Notes: generated by a model not told the origin, from the sequence alone. Counted from the stretch's first letter, positions 25,422-35,727 are shown. The stretch: 64,000 bases of DNA from CAYRNY01 sp964425755 (GCA_964425755.1 CAYRNY010000012.1:62001-126000), one strand, 5' to 3'. Made by a program: numbers and translations.

Positions 25422-26837
25422 CTAGCGACCGTCAGCGTGTGCGATATCGAAGCTAAAACGGAACCGATCGTCTGGATCATACCGCGCTTTCAAGGCGGCC
25501 AAGCGCGCGTATGCTTCCGGCGTGTACGCGTCCCTGGTACGTTTGCGTGCTTCTTCGCCGCTCAGGAAGTTCATGTATACCCCGCCGGTGAGGTGTGCCT
25601 GCAGCGCGTTCTTGAAGTCAGCAGTATAGTGTGCCACTCTCTCGCGGGCTTCGGCAGTCGGGATGGTGCTGATCAGATTCAGGATCAACTCGCTGTCGCG
25701 ATGACCGTACGCGCTTGCCTGCGGATCGACGCGCGCAATCGCACCGCCCGCATGACGGATCTCGGTCTTTGTGATTGGTGAGGAGCCGTTCACCGAAACC
25801 CCGTACCGGATCAGGATGTCGATCACGTCATCGTTGAGGTCGCGCAGCCACGCACCGGTGCTGTGGGCAGACAGAGGATCAACAGGATCGTTGCTGATCG
25901 ATGCCACGTCACTGAACGGCATGCTGTGGAACGTGTTGGCGATCGGGGGAAATCGATCCAGCCAGGGCTGAACCAGGGCTTCACCGGCGGCAGGATCGCC
26001 CACATAGCACCCATGCACGATGATCGCCGATTGGCCGCGTAAGAACTCAGGCACCGCCGGAATGGACGGGAAGTTCATGATCGCGATCGAGGTGGTCAGG
26101 TCGTCCGGCGCGGCAGCGATCCAGTCGCGGTAATGGTTGAAGATCGCGTTTGCCTGCGCGACCGGGTAGATCAGGCTGCCACCATAAACGGTTGTGACAG
26201 GATACAGTTGAATCTCCATGCTGGTGATGACGCCGAAATTGCCGCCCCCGCCGCGTAATCCCCAGAAGAGGTCGCTGTTTTCGGTCGCGCTGGCGCGAAC
26301 GAGCGCCCCGTCGGGCGTGACAAGCTCGAAGTAGCGCACGCTATCAGTCGCGAGGCCGTATTTGCGCGCGAGCCACCCCATCCCGCCGCCGAGGGTGTAG
26401 CCAACGACTCCCACGTTGGGCGACGATCCGAGCAGCGGTGCCAGCCCCACAGCCTGCGCCTTTTCCAGCACCTGGCCCCATTTCGCGCCGGCTTCGATCC
26501 GCGCCGTTTGATCGGCGGCGTTGACGCGCACGTCCGCCATACGAGACGTGATGATCAGCAGGTTACCATCAGCGGGGCGGACGACTCCGTGACCGGTCGA
26601 TTGAATACTGATTCCCAGGCCGGCCCTGCTGGCGAAACGAACCGCGGCCACGACATCTGGCGCGTGATGTGCCACGATGATCAGCGCCGGGTGCTGGTCA
26701 AGCGCACGATTCCAGGTCTTGCGGGCGTCTTCATAACGTGAGTCGCCGGGGATCAACACGTCACCCTGAATATGTGAGCGCAGGTCATCCAACGATGCCT
26801 GGGTAAGTTGAGAAACGGTTGTACGCAGCGTTCGCAT
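25422..26837 (-). CDS. FAD-linked oxidoreductase, berberine-bridge type
   Basis: A 471-residue PCMH-type flavoprotein. The FAD-binding half carries LGISIQSTGHGVVRPADGN, where the His is at the position used for covalent FAD attachment in this family, and VGYTLGGGMGWLARKYGLA. The C-terminal BBE motif is seen as RLAALKARYDPDDRFRF. No second attachment Cys is evident, so single covalent linkage is expected. AAGGAG lies 6 nt before the ATG at 26837; the frame extends upstream but without a signal. It probably oxidises alcohols or sugars; the substrate is unknown. It is divergent from the LysM lipoprotein gene. Confidence 0.92.
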   Translation of the reverse strand: MRTLRTTVSQLTQASLDDLRSHIQGDVLIPGDSRYEDARKTWNRALDQHPALIIVAHHAPDVVAAVRFASRAGLGISIQSTGHGVVRPADGNLLIITSRMADVRVNAADQTARIEAGAKWGQVLEKAQAVGLAPLLGSSPNVGVVGYTLGGGMGWLARKYGLATDSVRYFELVTPDGALVRASATENSDLFWGLRGGGGNFGVITSMEIQLYPVTTVYGGSLIYPVAQANAIFNHYRDWIAAAPDDLTTSIAIMNFPSIPAVPEFLRGQSAIIVHGCYVGDPAAGEALVQPWLDRFPPIANTFHSMPFSDVASISNDPVDPLSAHSTGAWLRDLNDDVIDILIRYGVSVNGSSPITKTEIRHAGGAIARVDPQASAYGHRDSELILNLISTIPTAEARERVAHYTADFKNALQAHLTGGVYMNFLSGEEARKRTRDAYTPEAYARLAALKARYDPDDRFRFSFDIAHADGR

Positions 26838-27064
26838 TGGGCACTCCTTGTGCATATAAGTTCGACAGCGTGTCCCCAATTTAACTGCGCGAGGTTCGCT
26901 AGCGCGTCTGGAAAAAGGCTGAATTATCGCTTGCGACCTGTGACTGATCGCGCCTCCGCCAAAAGTCGGAGCAGGGATCAGCCTGAAGTCCAATTCATTA
27001 CCGGGCAATAAGAACCTACAATGAACAGCTATCAACAGCCTTCGAGCGAATGAAAGGTCGAACC

Positions 27065-28153
27065 ATGCAGCAGCGATTCGTAATACTCATGGCAGCAGCG
27101 TTCATGCTGTTGGGATGCAGCCTGACCAGCGAGGTAACACGCACGGCGACGCCCGCGCCCACGCAAATACCGTTGCCGACGGCGCTTCCTTTGCCATCCG
27201 TCACCCCGACCAGCGCGCCAACGCTCACACCGACAACCAGCGCACCGGCCACGCCGATCCCGGTTGCGAATCGGCCCTGTACAACGCGCACTGACTGGCC
27301 GGTTTATGTTGTGGTCGCGGGGGATACGCTGGCGGATATTGCGCGCCGCAGCAACAGCACGGTTACTGAGCTGGCGACCGCTAACTGCCTTGCAAACGCC
27401 AATAACATCTTTGCCGGCCAGCAGCTTCGCGTGCCGCGCATCCCGGCAACCGCAACCCCCAAACCCACCAGCACGCCGCAGCCCGTGCCAACATCGATGG
27501 ACAACGACCCGCGTATTCTGTCGTTTCGTCTGGCTACGGAAGTCAACCCGCGACGCCTGGAATGGTATACCTGGAACGCCGGATCAGCGGTGTTGAGCGT
27601 CTCAGGGCCGCGCGGCGCGTACATTGGCTATGGAACACAACCTGCAAATGGCACGTTCGTGTTGCCTGATCTGGGGATGGATTTTGCACCCTACGCCACG
27701 TTCACGCTGACGATCAAGGACCTGGCAGGGCGGGACGTGTTCGGCCCGAACGGGCTGCCGATAATGGCACGCGTGGATGTTGAGATCGGGCCCGCGCCGC
27801 TTGACTGCCCCACGCTCACCGATACCGGCAGCGGCGAGATCCAGGTATCTCCTGTGCTCGGCATGGTCGAGCGGTGCAGTTACATCAGGCCGAATCAGAC
27901 GATCTGGTTAACGTGGCAAGGGGCACCGGGGTTGACGTCAGCCGAGTACTATTTCCTGCCGCGCGCCGGATCGACGTGTGGCACGCCGGGGAATCCGAAT
28001 GTGATCGGTGTGGATAACAACATCGCCGATGGCAACATGATCACATGGTATGTCGGCGCGGGGCCGTGTACCGGTGTGCTGTACGCGTTCGGCTACACCG
28101 GCGACACAATGGTCGAAAGCCGCCAGCATGCCCTGGTGATCTACAACCGCTAA
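27065..28153 (+). CDS. LysM-domain lipoprotein
   Basis: 362 residues. The N-terminus (QQRFVILMAAAFMLLGCSLT) carries a lipobox with Cys after LLG, so the protein is a lipoprotein. A Thr/Pro-rich linker of about 50 residues spans to about 75. One LysM domain follows (VYVVVAGDTLADIARRSNST, then NNIFAGQQLRVP), which binds peptidoglycan glycan. The C-terminal 210 residues form two beta-rich parts of unknown family. GAAAGG lies 8 nt before the ATG at 27065. Confidence 0.88.
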   Translation: MQQRFVILMAAAFMLLGCSLTSEVTRTATPAPTQIPLPTALPLPSVTPTSAPTLTPTTSAPATPIPVANRPCTTRTDWPVYVVVAGDTLADIARRSNSTVTELATANCLANANNIFAGQQLRVPRIPATATPKPTSTPQPVPTSMDNDPRILSFRLATEVNPRRLEWYTWNAGSAVLSVSGPRGAYIGYGTQPANGTFVLPDLGMDFAPYATFTLTIKDLAGRDVFGPNGLPIMARVDVEIGPAPLDCPTLTDTGSGEIQVSPVLGMVERCSYIRPNQTIWLTWQGAPGLTSAEYYFLPRAGSTCGTPGNPNVIGVDNNIADGNMITWYVGAGPCTGVLYAFGYTGDTMVESRQHALVIYNR

Positions 28154-28167
28154 CGGGACGCGAGACG

Positions 28168-30402
28168 TCAGGTCAGCGGGACGCGGACGGTGATTCGCGT
28201 CCCCTGACCCGGCGCGCTTTCAAGGGTAAACGTGCAGTTCGCCCGGGCGGCGCGTTCCTGCATCGATTGCAGGCCAAGATGGCCGAGATATGTCGCGGAT
28301 GGATCGAACCCTATCCCGTCATCCGCGATCACCAGGATGATAGCGTCGGTTTCACAGCTTAACTGAACATCGATGCGGCTTGCCTGGGCGTGTTTGATGG
28401 TGTTGTGTAACGCTTCGCGAGCGATACGGTACAGCGCTTCTTTGATCGTCAACGACACGTTCGGTTCCTCACACAGCTCAGCCGTCACCTGGATGTTATG
28501 CCGCGTTTCAAGCGAAAAAAGCTGGCTGGTCAGCGCCAGCGTCAGGCCCTCATTCTCCAGCAGTTCGGGACGTAGTTCGAAGATCAGGGCGCGCATCTCG
28601 GTGAGTCCGGCTTCGGCCAGCGACAGGACGTAATCCAGTGGCTCGGTTGCACTGTCCGGATCGCGTTGGAGCAGGGCCTTTGCTGTGCGCGTCCCCAGCG
28701 CGATACCGTAGAGCGACTGTGATACCGAATCGTGCAGGTCCCGCGCGAGGCGGTTACGTTCTTCAAGCGCTGCCATTTCCTGGGCCTGTTCGTTCAGCCG
28801 CGTGGCCTCTTCTTTCAGACGCATGCGTTCCACAGCCGCCGTCACCAGCTCGCCGATGCTGGTCGCTAACCGTTTTTCACGCGCGCTGAACACACGCGGT
28901 TGCTGGGTCTCGAAACCCAGCAGCCCCATGAAGCGGCCATCCAGGCACAGCGGTACCGATAGCAGCGCGTGATAACCCCGGCTCTCCGTCGTGGTGGCCG
29001 TGACGGGATCGCGCTGCGCAAGGTCGGCGGTGTCCTCAACCACGACCAGTGTGTCGCACTCAATCGACTGCACCAGCGGCACCTTGCTGGCTGCTAGGTG
29101 CGTGCCTAGCGGCCAGGCGTTGTCCTGGCTCTTGGCGACCAACTGCATGTAACCGGCGCGAGCGAAATCATAATTCTCCCAGATCCACAGCACGATACTC
29201 AGATCATCCAGTTTGAGCCGCACCAGCGCCTCGACGATCTCCTGAAACGTGCTTGCGGCATTGATGCCCTTGCTGGCGTTGTAAAGCAGCTCGCGTTCCT
29301 GCCAGGCTTCTTCGGCATCGAGATAGGCGCGGCGGCTGGCGACCACCGAAGGGAGCGTCTGCAACAACGACTGGTAAATGGTGCGTTCATGGGCGGTAAA
29401 TTCGTGGGGCGTGGTCCACTCGATGCTCACGATCCCTTGCCACTTGTCGTAGCTGTACAGTGGCAGCAAGACCAGGGCGCGGATTCCGACCTGTTGCATC
29501 AAGTCCCGCGCTGCCTGATCGACGCGCGGATCGCCCTGTACGTCACTGGCAAACACCGCCTGCCCCGGTCGTGCCAGCCAGAATTGTGCAAAGCTATCAC
29601 CGGAAAGTGAAAACGTCTGGCCCAGGCGCGGATGTTGTCCTACGACATGGCCGCTCTGCCACAACGCGACGATCGTCATAGCCAGGTCAACCTCAGGCCG
29701 GTTGCGGTCGAGGTACATCAGCGCCATTGAGTGTGGCGGATCGCGGTCGCTGTACTGTGCCAATGCGGCCAGAATCCCGGCCTCATCGGTCGCGCACGAC
29801 AGCGCGGTGTTGACCGCGAGCAGGACCTCGGCGCGGGCCATGCGTTCCAGGTTGCGTTCGTACTGGCGCATCGAATCAACGACCGGTCCGGCCTGCTGGA
29901 TGATCGCAGTGAACAGGCGGCGATCGTTTTCGGTGAAATCGATCGGATCGTTCCACCCGAAGACCAGCTCAGCCACCCAGCGCCCTTTGACATTGAGCGG
30001 CAGCACCACCATCCCGCGCAGGTCCAGCCCGGCGAACAGATCGCGCGTCTTGCCCTGGACGTAAGGGCTGTCCAGCACATCCGGGATCAGCAGCGGGCGC
30101 GCGGGGTTGGCCATAAAAGCGCGCGCGAAATCGTGATGTTCGCGGTCGAGATAGCGCGTTCCGACCGTGCCGGCCTTCGCGCCGGAACGCGTCCACACTG
30201 CCGCGATTTCGCCATAGTCTAAGCGGCCCGGTTGCTCCGCGTGCATGTGGAGATAGAGCAGCAGCCCTGAGGTAGCGCCTCTGTCACGCGCGTAATCGCT
30301 GACGGCCTCTAACCACTCCGCCGGCGTCGACGCCTGGGTGAGCTTGTTGGAGATGGTGAGCAGTACGTTGGAGTCGTCGGTCAACGTTGTTTTGGTAAGC
30401 AT
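28168..30402 (-). CDS. Sensor histidine kinase with three GAF domains (NarL-system type)
   Basis: A 744-residue cytoplasmic sensor kinase. Three GAF-like domains fill about residues 20-520. The HisKA_3 dimerisation helix carries the phospho-acceptor His in EERNRLARDLHDSVSQSLYG, and the ATPase domain has the N box in IAREALHNTIKHAQA and G boxes in DDGIGFDPS and PGQGTRITVRV. No membrane segment is visible, so the signal is intracellular. The start at 30402 is chosen because the upstream extension overlaps the response-regulator gene. It lies 7 nt after that gene and forms a two-component pair with it. Confidence 0.92.
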   Translation of the reverse strand: MLTKTTLTDDSNVLLTISNKLTQASTPAEWLEAVSDYARDRGATSGLLLYLHMHAEQPGRLDYGEIAAVWTRSGAKAGTVGTRYLDREHHDFARAFMANPARPLLIPDVLDSPYVQGKTRDLFAGLDLRGMVVLPLNVKGRWVAELVFGWNDPIDFTENDRRLFTAIIQQAGPVVDSMRQYERNLERMARAEVLLAVNTALSCATDEAGILAALAQYSDRDPPHSMALMYLDRNRPEVDLAMTIVALWQSGHVVGQHPRLGQTFSLSGDSFAQFWLARPGQAVFASDVQGDPRVDQAARDLMQQVGIRALVLLPLYSYDKWQGIVSIEWTTPHEFTAHERTIYQSLLQTLPSVVASRRAYLDAEEAWQERELLYNASKGINAASTFQEIVEALVRLKLDDLSIVLWIWENYDFARAGYMQLVAKSQDNAWPLGTHLAASKVPLVQSIECDTLVVVEDTADLAQRDPVTATTTESRGYHALLSVPLCLDGRFMGLLGFETQQPRVFSAREKRLATSIGELVTAAVERMRLKEEATRLNEQAQEMAALEERNRLARDLHDSVSQSLYGIALGTRTAKALLQRDPDSATEPLDYVLSLAEAGLTEMRALIFELRPELLENEGLTLALTSQLFSLETRHNIQVTAELCEEPNVSLTIKEALYRIAREALHNTIKHAQASRIDVQLSCETDAIILVIADDGIGFDPSATYLGHLGLQSMQERAARANCTFTLESAPGQGTRITVRVPLT

Positions 30403-30409
30403 GGCACAT

Positions 30410-31042
30410 CTACAGGCTGTCCACCAGCCCGATACGCACAGCATGGAGCGCAGCTTGCGTGCGGCTGGCAACGTTGAGCTTGCCCAAAATGTTGCTGACG
30501 TGGGTTTTGACGGTCTTTTCGCCAATATTAAGCGAGCGCGCAATCTCTTTGTTGGATTGGCCCTGCGCGAGCAGGCGCAGCACGTCGACCTCGCGTTCAG
30601 TGAGTTCTTCGGGGCTGTCCGGCGTGCGCACTTCGCGCATCAGGCGGGCGGCGGCCTTGGGAGAGAGCTGCACCTGGCCTTCTGCCGCCGCCTTTATCGC
30701 GTGCACGAGTGCGTCCGCCTCGGTGTCTTTCAGCAGGTAGCCAATCGCCCCCGCGCGGATCGCGCCGACGACCGAACTGTCCTCGAGCACGCTGGTGAGT
30801 GCGATGACTTCGGTATCGGGGAGCTCCTGGCGCATGCGTTCGGTCGCTGTGATGCCATCCATTTCCGGCATCAGCAGGTCCATCAGCACGACATCAGGCT
30901 GCAACTCGTGGGCCAGTTCCAGCGCCTGTATGCCAGTGCAAGCCTCGCCAATGATCTCGATCTCTGTGTCTAGCGCCAGGTACATCCGCAAGCCCTGGCG
31001 TACTACCCCGTGATCGTCAGCAATCAGAACGCGCACCGGCAT
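30410..31042 (-). CDS. NarL/FixJ-type response regulator
   Basis: 210 residues. The receiver domain starts MPVRVLIADDHGVVRQGL with the phospho-acceptor Asp in VVLMDLLMPEMDG. The C-terminal LuxR-type helix-turn-helix reads LTEREVDVLRLLAQGQSNKE, then IARSLNIGEKTVKTHVSNIL. GGAG lies 6-7 nt before the ATG at 31042; TTG and ATG codons further upstream are less likely. It is transcribed first, with the three-GAF kinase following. Confidence 0.95.
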   Translation of the reverse strand: MPVRVLIADDHGVVRQGLRMYLALDTEIEIIGEACTGIQALELAHELQPDVVLMDLLMPEMDGITATERMRQELPDTEVIALTSVLEDSSVVGAIRAGAIGYLLKDTEADALVHAIKAAAEGQVQLSPKAAARLMREVRTPDSPEELTEREVDVLRLLAQGQSNKEIARSLNIGEKTVKTHVSNILGKLNVASRTQAALHAVRIGLVDSL

Positions 31043-31247
31043 CGCAATCTCCGTCATCCATGGGGGCAACGTCGTATGGAATTAACTATAGCAGTCTTTT
31101 GTTTTTTGTAAATACGCCTCTTGCAAATTCTTCAGTACCGTATTCAGGCTTTGTGATACCCTGTTTCAATTCCATAACACATGCCAAAAACAGCACGAAG
31201 CGCTATGTTAAAATTTGGTAAGCTCGAAATTTTCGGTCAACGCGTAT

Positions 31248-31253
31248 TATAAT
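31248..31253 (+). promoter_or_regulatory. Possible -10 box of the OmpR-type two-component operon
   Basis: A consensus TATAAT lies 25 bp before the chosen ATG at 31278. No good -35 was found at 17 nt. Its position inside the longer possible frame supports the downstream start. Confidence 0.4.
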
Positions 31254-31277
31254 TACCATAAACCGGGAGCAAATGGC

Positions 31278-32030
31278 ATGATGTCCACGCTTAAGAACCC
31301 TGATCAAACAATCGAGACCCGCCCGTTGATTCTCCTGGTTGACGATGAAGCTTCTGTGATATCAACGCTCACAACATTTCTACAGTTGTCAGGTATTGAG
31401 GTAGAAGTCGCATATAACGGTGAGCAAGCACTTCAGAAACTTGAGCGTGTTTCGCCTGACCTGATCGTGCTGGATGTGTTAATGCCGCGCCTGGACGGGC
31501 GGGAGACCCTGCGCCACCTGCGCCGCCAAGGGAACTGGACACCGGTGATATTGCTAACCCAGGTTAGTGGCAGTGCGGAACGCATCATGGCCCTTGAAGA
31601 AGGGGCAGATGACTATTTGAACAAGCCGTTTGATCCCCATGAGCTTGCCGTGCGAATCAAAGCGGTATTGCGGCGAACACGTCCGGGCATGCGCGGCCTG
31701 CATTCGTTGCGCAGGCTGGCTTGTGAAGACCTGGTCATCGACCGGTCGTCACGGCGGGCCTATCTGCGCGATACTGAGATTCCCCTGACCCCTAAAGCGT
31801 TCGCGATTCTGGAATATCTGATGACCCACCCGGACGAGGTCGTAACGCGTGAGCGTTTGCTTGACTCGGTTTGGGGCTGGGAAAATATAGTCGGGAGTCG
31901 TGTGGTGGATACTCGCATCACGGAATTACGTAAAGCACTGGGAGATGATCCATCCGACCCCGCATATATTGAGACGATTCCCGGCCAGGGATACCGGTTT
32001 ATTGGCGAGGTCAGAGAAGCCAATCGATGA
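31278..32030 (+). CDS. OmpR/PhoB-type response regulator
   Basis: 250 residues. The receiver domain has RPLILLVDDEASVISTL and the phospho-acceptor Asp in LIVLDVLMPRLDGRETL, with Lys in DDYLNKPFDP. The winged-helix output domain ends GDDPSDPAYIETIPGQGYRF. GGGAG lies 8 nt before ATG-ATG at 31278. It overlaps the histidine kinase gene by 4 nt. Confidence 0.95.
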   Translation: MMSTLKNPDQTIETRPLILLVDDEASVISTLTTFLQLSGIEVEVAYNGEQALQKLERVSPDLIVLDVLMPRLDGRETLRHLRRQGNWTPVILLTQVSGSAERIMALEEGADDYLNKPFDPHELAVRIKAVLRRTRPGMRGLHSLRRLACEDLVIDRSSRRAYLRDTEIPLTPKAFAILEYLMTHPDEVVTRERLLDSVWGWENIVGSRVVDTRITELRKALGDDPSDPAYIETIPGQGYRFIGEVREANR

Positions 32031-32938
32031 CCGCCACAAAGCGACTCTGGATCCTTCTACCACTGGGCTTAGGATTGGCCGGTGTGATGCTGGTGATCCG
32101 GGTCAGCTTTGTTGATACCACCCTGTTCTTCCCTGAAGATTTCGATGTGTTGATCATCGTGTTCGGCCTCACCCTGGCCATCTCTGCTGCAGTCATGCTG
32201 ATCTTAAAGGAGCTGATGGATCGGCTGCGCCAGTACAGTGTCGCACGGGTACGCCAGGAAACCCTCGCAGAACATCATCGTTTCTTACGCAGGCTGGACC
32301 ATGAACTAAAAAACCCGCTCACGGCATTACTGGCAGGGCTGGGTGCACTGGCTATGACGCTCAACGACGACAACCAGCGGCAGATTGTGCGCACGCTGGA
32401 AACAGAAGCGCAGCGCCTGAGCAAGCTGGTCGCTGATCTGCGCAAACTCGCTGAGCTTGAAACGCTGCCGCTAGAGACGCGAACGATTGATGTCTTCACC
32501 TTTTTTGCCGACGTGATGGCGATCGAGGAGGAGCGCGTTGACCTGGATGATCGCGTATTCTCACTCAAGCTGCCCGCTGCGGACGATGGCCCCTTGACGT
32601 TGATCGGTGACCAGAATCTTTTGCTGTTAGCGATCCACAACCTGCTGGACAACGCCTTTAAATACACGCGCGCCAACGACTACATTTGCCTGGAAGTAGC
32701 GCGCGATCAGGATGAGCTATTGATCGCCGTCAAGGATACAGGGGTCGGCATTGAACCTGACGAGCAACCTCTCGTGTGGGAAGAATTGTATCGTGGCCGG
32801 GATACCGAAAACATCTCAGGAAGCGGTGTTGGGCTGGCCCTGGTGAAAGCAATTGTCGATCGCCATTACGGGCGGGCAGAGCTACACAGCCAGCCGGGCC
32901 AGGGGACAACGGTTACGGTGCGCCTGCCTCTCGCCTGA
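32027..32938 (+). CDS. Membrane sensor histidine kinase
   Basis: A 303-residue kinase with two N-terminal membrane helices (IIVFGLTLAISAAVMLIL is the second) and almost no extracytoplasmic loop, so it probably senses within the membrane or inside the cell. The H box is FLRRLDHELKNPLTALL, the N box NLLDNAFKYTRAND, and the G boxes DTGVGIEPDEQ and GSGVGLALVKAIVDRHYG. It is coupled by a 4-nt overlap to the OmpR-type regulator. Confidence 0.95.
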   Translation: MTATKRLWILLPLGLGLAGVMLVIRVSFVDTTLFFPEDFDVLIIVFGLTLAISAAVMLILKELMDRLRQYSVARVRQETLAEHHRFLRRLDHELKNPLTALLAGLGALAMTLNDDNQRQIVRTLETEAQRLSKLVADLRKLAELETLPLETRTIDVFTFFADVMAIEEERVDLDDRVFSLKLPAADDGPLTLIGDQNLLLLAIHNLLDNAFKYTRANDYICLEVARDQDELLIAVKDTGVGIEPDEQPLVWEELYRGRDTENISGSGVGLALVKAIVDRHYGRAELHSQPGQGTTVTVRLPLA

Positions 32939-33032
32939 GTTTCGTGTAGAATTTACCTGCCTGGATCTCGGTCACGTCAGGCACGGTCGCACATTTCAAG
33001 TTTGTCTCAATTAACAAACACGGACCTAATAT

Positions 33033-34319
33033 ATGGACTATCTTTTGCATCTTGAACCCTGGTGGCGCTTTGGTGTGGCGCTGGGAATCGGAGCGTTCAT
33101 CGGGCTGGAACGAGAGTACTTCCAGCAACATAGAGATGCGCCAGATTTCGCCGGAATCCGGACGTTTTCGCTGCTCTCGCTGGCCGGCGCGGTTGCAGCT
33201 TTTCTGACCGATGACCACGGTATCGAGTTCTTCATGATGGTTTATGTGTTGCTGGGATTGCTCGTGCTCACAAGCCATCTCGGCGAAGCATACCATGTCA
33301 AAGGCGCGGGTATCACCACGGAAGTGGCGGCACTCCTGACGCCTTTGCTAGGGGCCATGGTGATCTGGTACCAGGCGGAGATAGCGGGCGCATTGGGCGT
33401 GATCACTGCTCTTTTGTTGTCGCTAAAACCGCGCCTGCATCATCTTATTCGCAACATGAAATCGGAGGACCTGCGTGCCATATTAGAGTTTGCCCTTGTG
33501 TCGGCGGTGGTGCTTCCTCTGTTACCCAACCAGTTCATGGGCCCGCTTGACCTCTTGAATCCGTTTCAAATCTGGCTGCTGGTGGTCTTTGTGTCGGGTA
33601 TCAGTTTTCTGGGATACGTGCTCATGAAACTGCTGGGCGCGGACAGAGGGATCGGGTTGACGGGATTGCTGGGGGGCCTGGTAAGCAGTACAGCCACTAC
33701 GCTGAGTCTGGCAGGGCGAAGCAAGGAAACCCCCGTGATGGCGCCAATGTTTGCCAACGCGATCATCTTGGCATCCAGTGTGATGTTTCCGCGCGTGATG
33801 GTCGGCATTTTGATCGTGCACCCGCCGTTGTTGAATTACGTTTTTGTCCCCATCGGCGCGATGTTGGCAACGGGGCTGGTAGCCGTAGCTTATTCCTGGC
33901 GACGGCAAGCTTCAATCCGCAAAGATAGCCAGGAATCGATTGAACTGGCCAACCCCCTCAAGTTATCTGCTGCCATCGCATTCGGGCTTTTGCTGGCCGG
34001 CGTATTGATGTTAGTGGAAGTAGCCAACGACTTTTTCGGATCAACCGGTGTCTATGGCGCAAGCGTGCTCAGCGGCCTGGTCGACGTAAACGCGATTACG
34101 CTCAGTGCGAGCGAACTGGCTTCCACGGCGCGCATCGAAGAGAAAGTGGCCTCCCTTGCGATCGTTCTGGGAACGCTGATCAACACCGGCTCCAAAGCGG
34201 TGATCGCCAGCAGCGTCGGGACGCCAGCACTTCGCAGGCACATCATCTGGGCGTTTGGCGCGATCATCCTGGTAGGGGTTGCCAGCACAGGGCTGATCCT
34301 GTTGTGGGACTTTATCTGA
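33033..34319 (+). CDS. MgtC/SapB - DUF4010 membrane protein
   Basis: A 428-residue integral membrane protein. The N-terminal part matches MgtC/SapB (FGVALGIGAFIGLEREYFQQ, then GIRTFSLLSLAGAVAAFL). The C-terminal DUF4010 part has LLGGLVSSTATTLSLAGRSK and GLVDVNAITLSASELAS. There are about ten membrane segments. Full-length fusions of this kind are widespread, and a link to magnesium or membrane-potential homeostasis is only suggested by the MgtC name. The neighbouring two-component pair lies 95 bp upstream on the same strand. Confidence 0.9.
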   Translation: MDYLLHLEPWWRFGVALGIGAFIGLEREYFQQHRDAPDFAGIRTFSLLSLAGAVAAFLTDDHGIEFFMMVYVLLGLLVLTSHLGEAYHVKGAGITTEVAALLTPLLGAMVIWYQAEIAGALGVITALLLSLKPRLHHLIRNMKSEDLRAILEFALVSAVVLPLLPNQFMGPLDLLNPFQIWLLVVFVSGISFLGYVLMKLLGADRGIGLTGLLGGLVSSTATTLSLAGRSKETPVMAPMFANAIILASSVMFPRVMVGILIVHPPLLNYVFVPIGAMLATGLVAVAYSWRRQASIRKDSQESIELANPLKLSAAIAFGLLLAGVLMLVEVANDFFGSTGVYGASVLSGLVDVNAITLSASELASTARIEEKVASLAIVLGTLINTGSKAVIASSVGTPALRRHIIWAFGAIILVGVASTGLILLWDFI

Positions 34320-34487
34320 GTTACGGCAGCAATTTGTGTTCCAGAAAACGCCTTTTCAACGTGTGGGCGTTTCAAATCTATGACAGCTTGTTTCAATTTC
34401 TGAATACCAACACGCTACCCGCTGAACACCAGGCCTCTATGCTGGAATCAGGCTTTGGATATCCAGTCAAGAATAGAGGTGTGAAAC

Positions 34488-35057
34488 ATGCAAAACAAGA
34501 AGCTAGATTCAATCACGAAGGGTTTTCGCATTTTGATCGCGCTGGCGGTCATTGTCGGGGTAGCTTACTGGGGCTATACCTCAACACGCAGCACATCGTA
34601 TGCAGGGACTGAGCTGAATTTCACCCTGGGGGGTGGTCAAACCGTGATCGAGAACCCCTCAGAAGAGCCGGTCATTGTAAGCCTGACGGCAAGAGGTAGC
34701 ACGGCCAGTTTCACCGTTGCCAGCGATGAACTGAACTCCAGGACTTCCTCGACGCGTGAAGGCACTGGCTCAGCCACCGTGCATTCGGTCGAGCTTGAGC
34801 TACCGCCCGGATCAACTGACCTGTATCTGACACGTGGTTCTGATGTGACCTTGAGCTATGAAGGTGAGACGCGTCTCGAAGCTACGGTATCGCCTCAGTC
34901 AACCAACGGGGCACGCACCATCTGGTTCGTCGTGGCAGTTGTCGCTGTGGGTGGGCTGTACTACATTTCCCGCACGCTCGAACACCGGTGGATCGCGAGA
35001 TTGCGGCGCGCCTTGCCGGGCCAGGATCCAGGTCAGGCGGAACGCGCATCAACGTAG
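34488..35057 (+). CDS. Small membrane-anchored protein of unknown function
   Basis: 189 residues. An N-terminal helix (ILIALAVIVGVAYWGY) and a C-terminal helix (TIWFVVAVVAVGGLYYI) frame an external Ser/Thr-rich beta domain of about 100 residues. A basic cytoplasmic tail follows. GAGGTG precedes the ATG. No family was recognised. It may act with the coiled-coil membrane protein downstream. Confidence 0.75.
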   Translation: MQNKKLDSITKGFRILIALAVIVGVAYWGYTSTRSTSYAGTELNFTLGGGQTVIENPSEEPVIVSLTARGSTASFTVASDELNSRTSSTREGTGSATVHSVELELPPGSTDLYLTRGSDVTLSYEGETRLEATVSPQSTNGARTIWFVVAVVAVGGLYYISRTLEHRWIARLRRALPGQDPGQAERAST

Positions 35058-35176
35058 TTCTGGCTGGCTTGTGTTGGGAGATCAAGCAACACTGATCTCC
35101 CAACTAAAAACTGTGGCACAATACAATAGCGGCTGGCGAATCGCTTTTGCAGGGATAGTGATCTGGGTCACATGTG

Positions 35177-35710
35177 ATGAACCTGAAATGGACGCCTGAA
35201 CAAATCCTGGAGCGTGTCATCGCGGGAAGTTTCGGCATTTTAATCATCGCTGTGATTGTGTTGTTGGTATTATCGGTGACGCGGCAGTCCGGACTTGATG
35301 ACGAACTGCAAGGTAGCATTGAGGATCTTCAGCAGACAACCGCTGAGCTTGAAGAGACCGTTGAACAGCTTCGATCCACGACAGACGATCCCGAAATCCT
35401 CACCGATCTGGACACAATTGATGAACGGCTTCAGGCGGTTGACGAACGGCTTGAATTCCTTGAAGAGAACATCGAGGAGCCGCTGTTTGGTGAAACCGCG
35501 TTGGATAGCGCGAGCTCAACCGGGGGTGCTGAAGCGAATACGCAAGAAGTCCAACAGGGCTTTGATGCCGTTTTTACAACGGTTGCGTGGTTGATTGGCA
35601 TCCTGAGCATTGTGACCGCCGTGGCGCTAGCTTTCGTACTGCATGAACGCAATTCCAAGAAACGTCGCCAGAAGCTGGCTGTGCATGACACGGACGGGGA
35701 AACAGCATAA
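35177..35710 (+). CDS. Membrane-anchored coiled-coil protein
   Basis: 177 residues. A helix near the N-terminus (FGILIIAVIVLLVLSVT) is followed by an acidic coiled coil of heptads (LQGSIEDLQQTTAELEETVE, then IDERLQAVDERLEFLEENIE) and a second helix near 135-155 (AWLIGILSIVTAVALAFVL), with a basic tail. The ribosome site is weak, and a GTG one codon earlier is possible. Function unknown. Confidence 0.7.
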   Translation: MNLKWTPEQILERVIAGSFGILIIAVIVLLVLSVTRQSGLDDELQGSIEDLQQTTAELEETVEQLRSTTDDPEILTDLDTIDERLQAVDERLEFLEENIEEPLFGETALDSASSTGGAEANTQEVQQGFDAVFTTVAWLIGILSIVTAVALAFVLHERNSKKRRQKLAVHDTDGETA

Positions 35711-35727
35711 GCGCTCCACGATAAAAA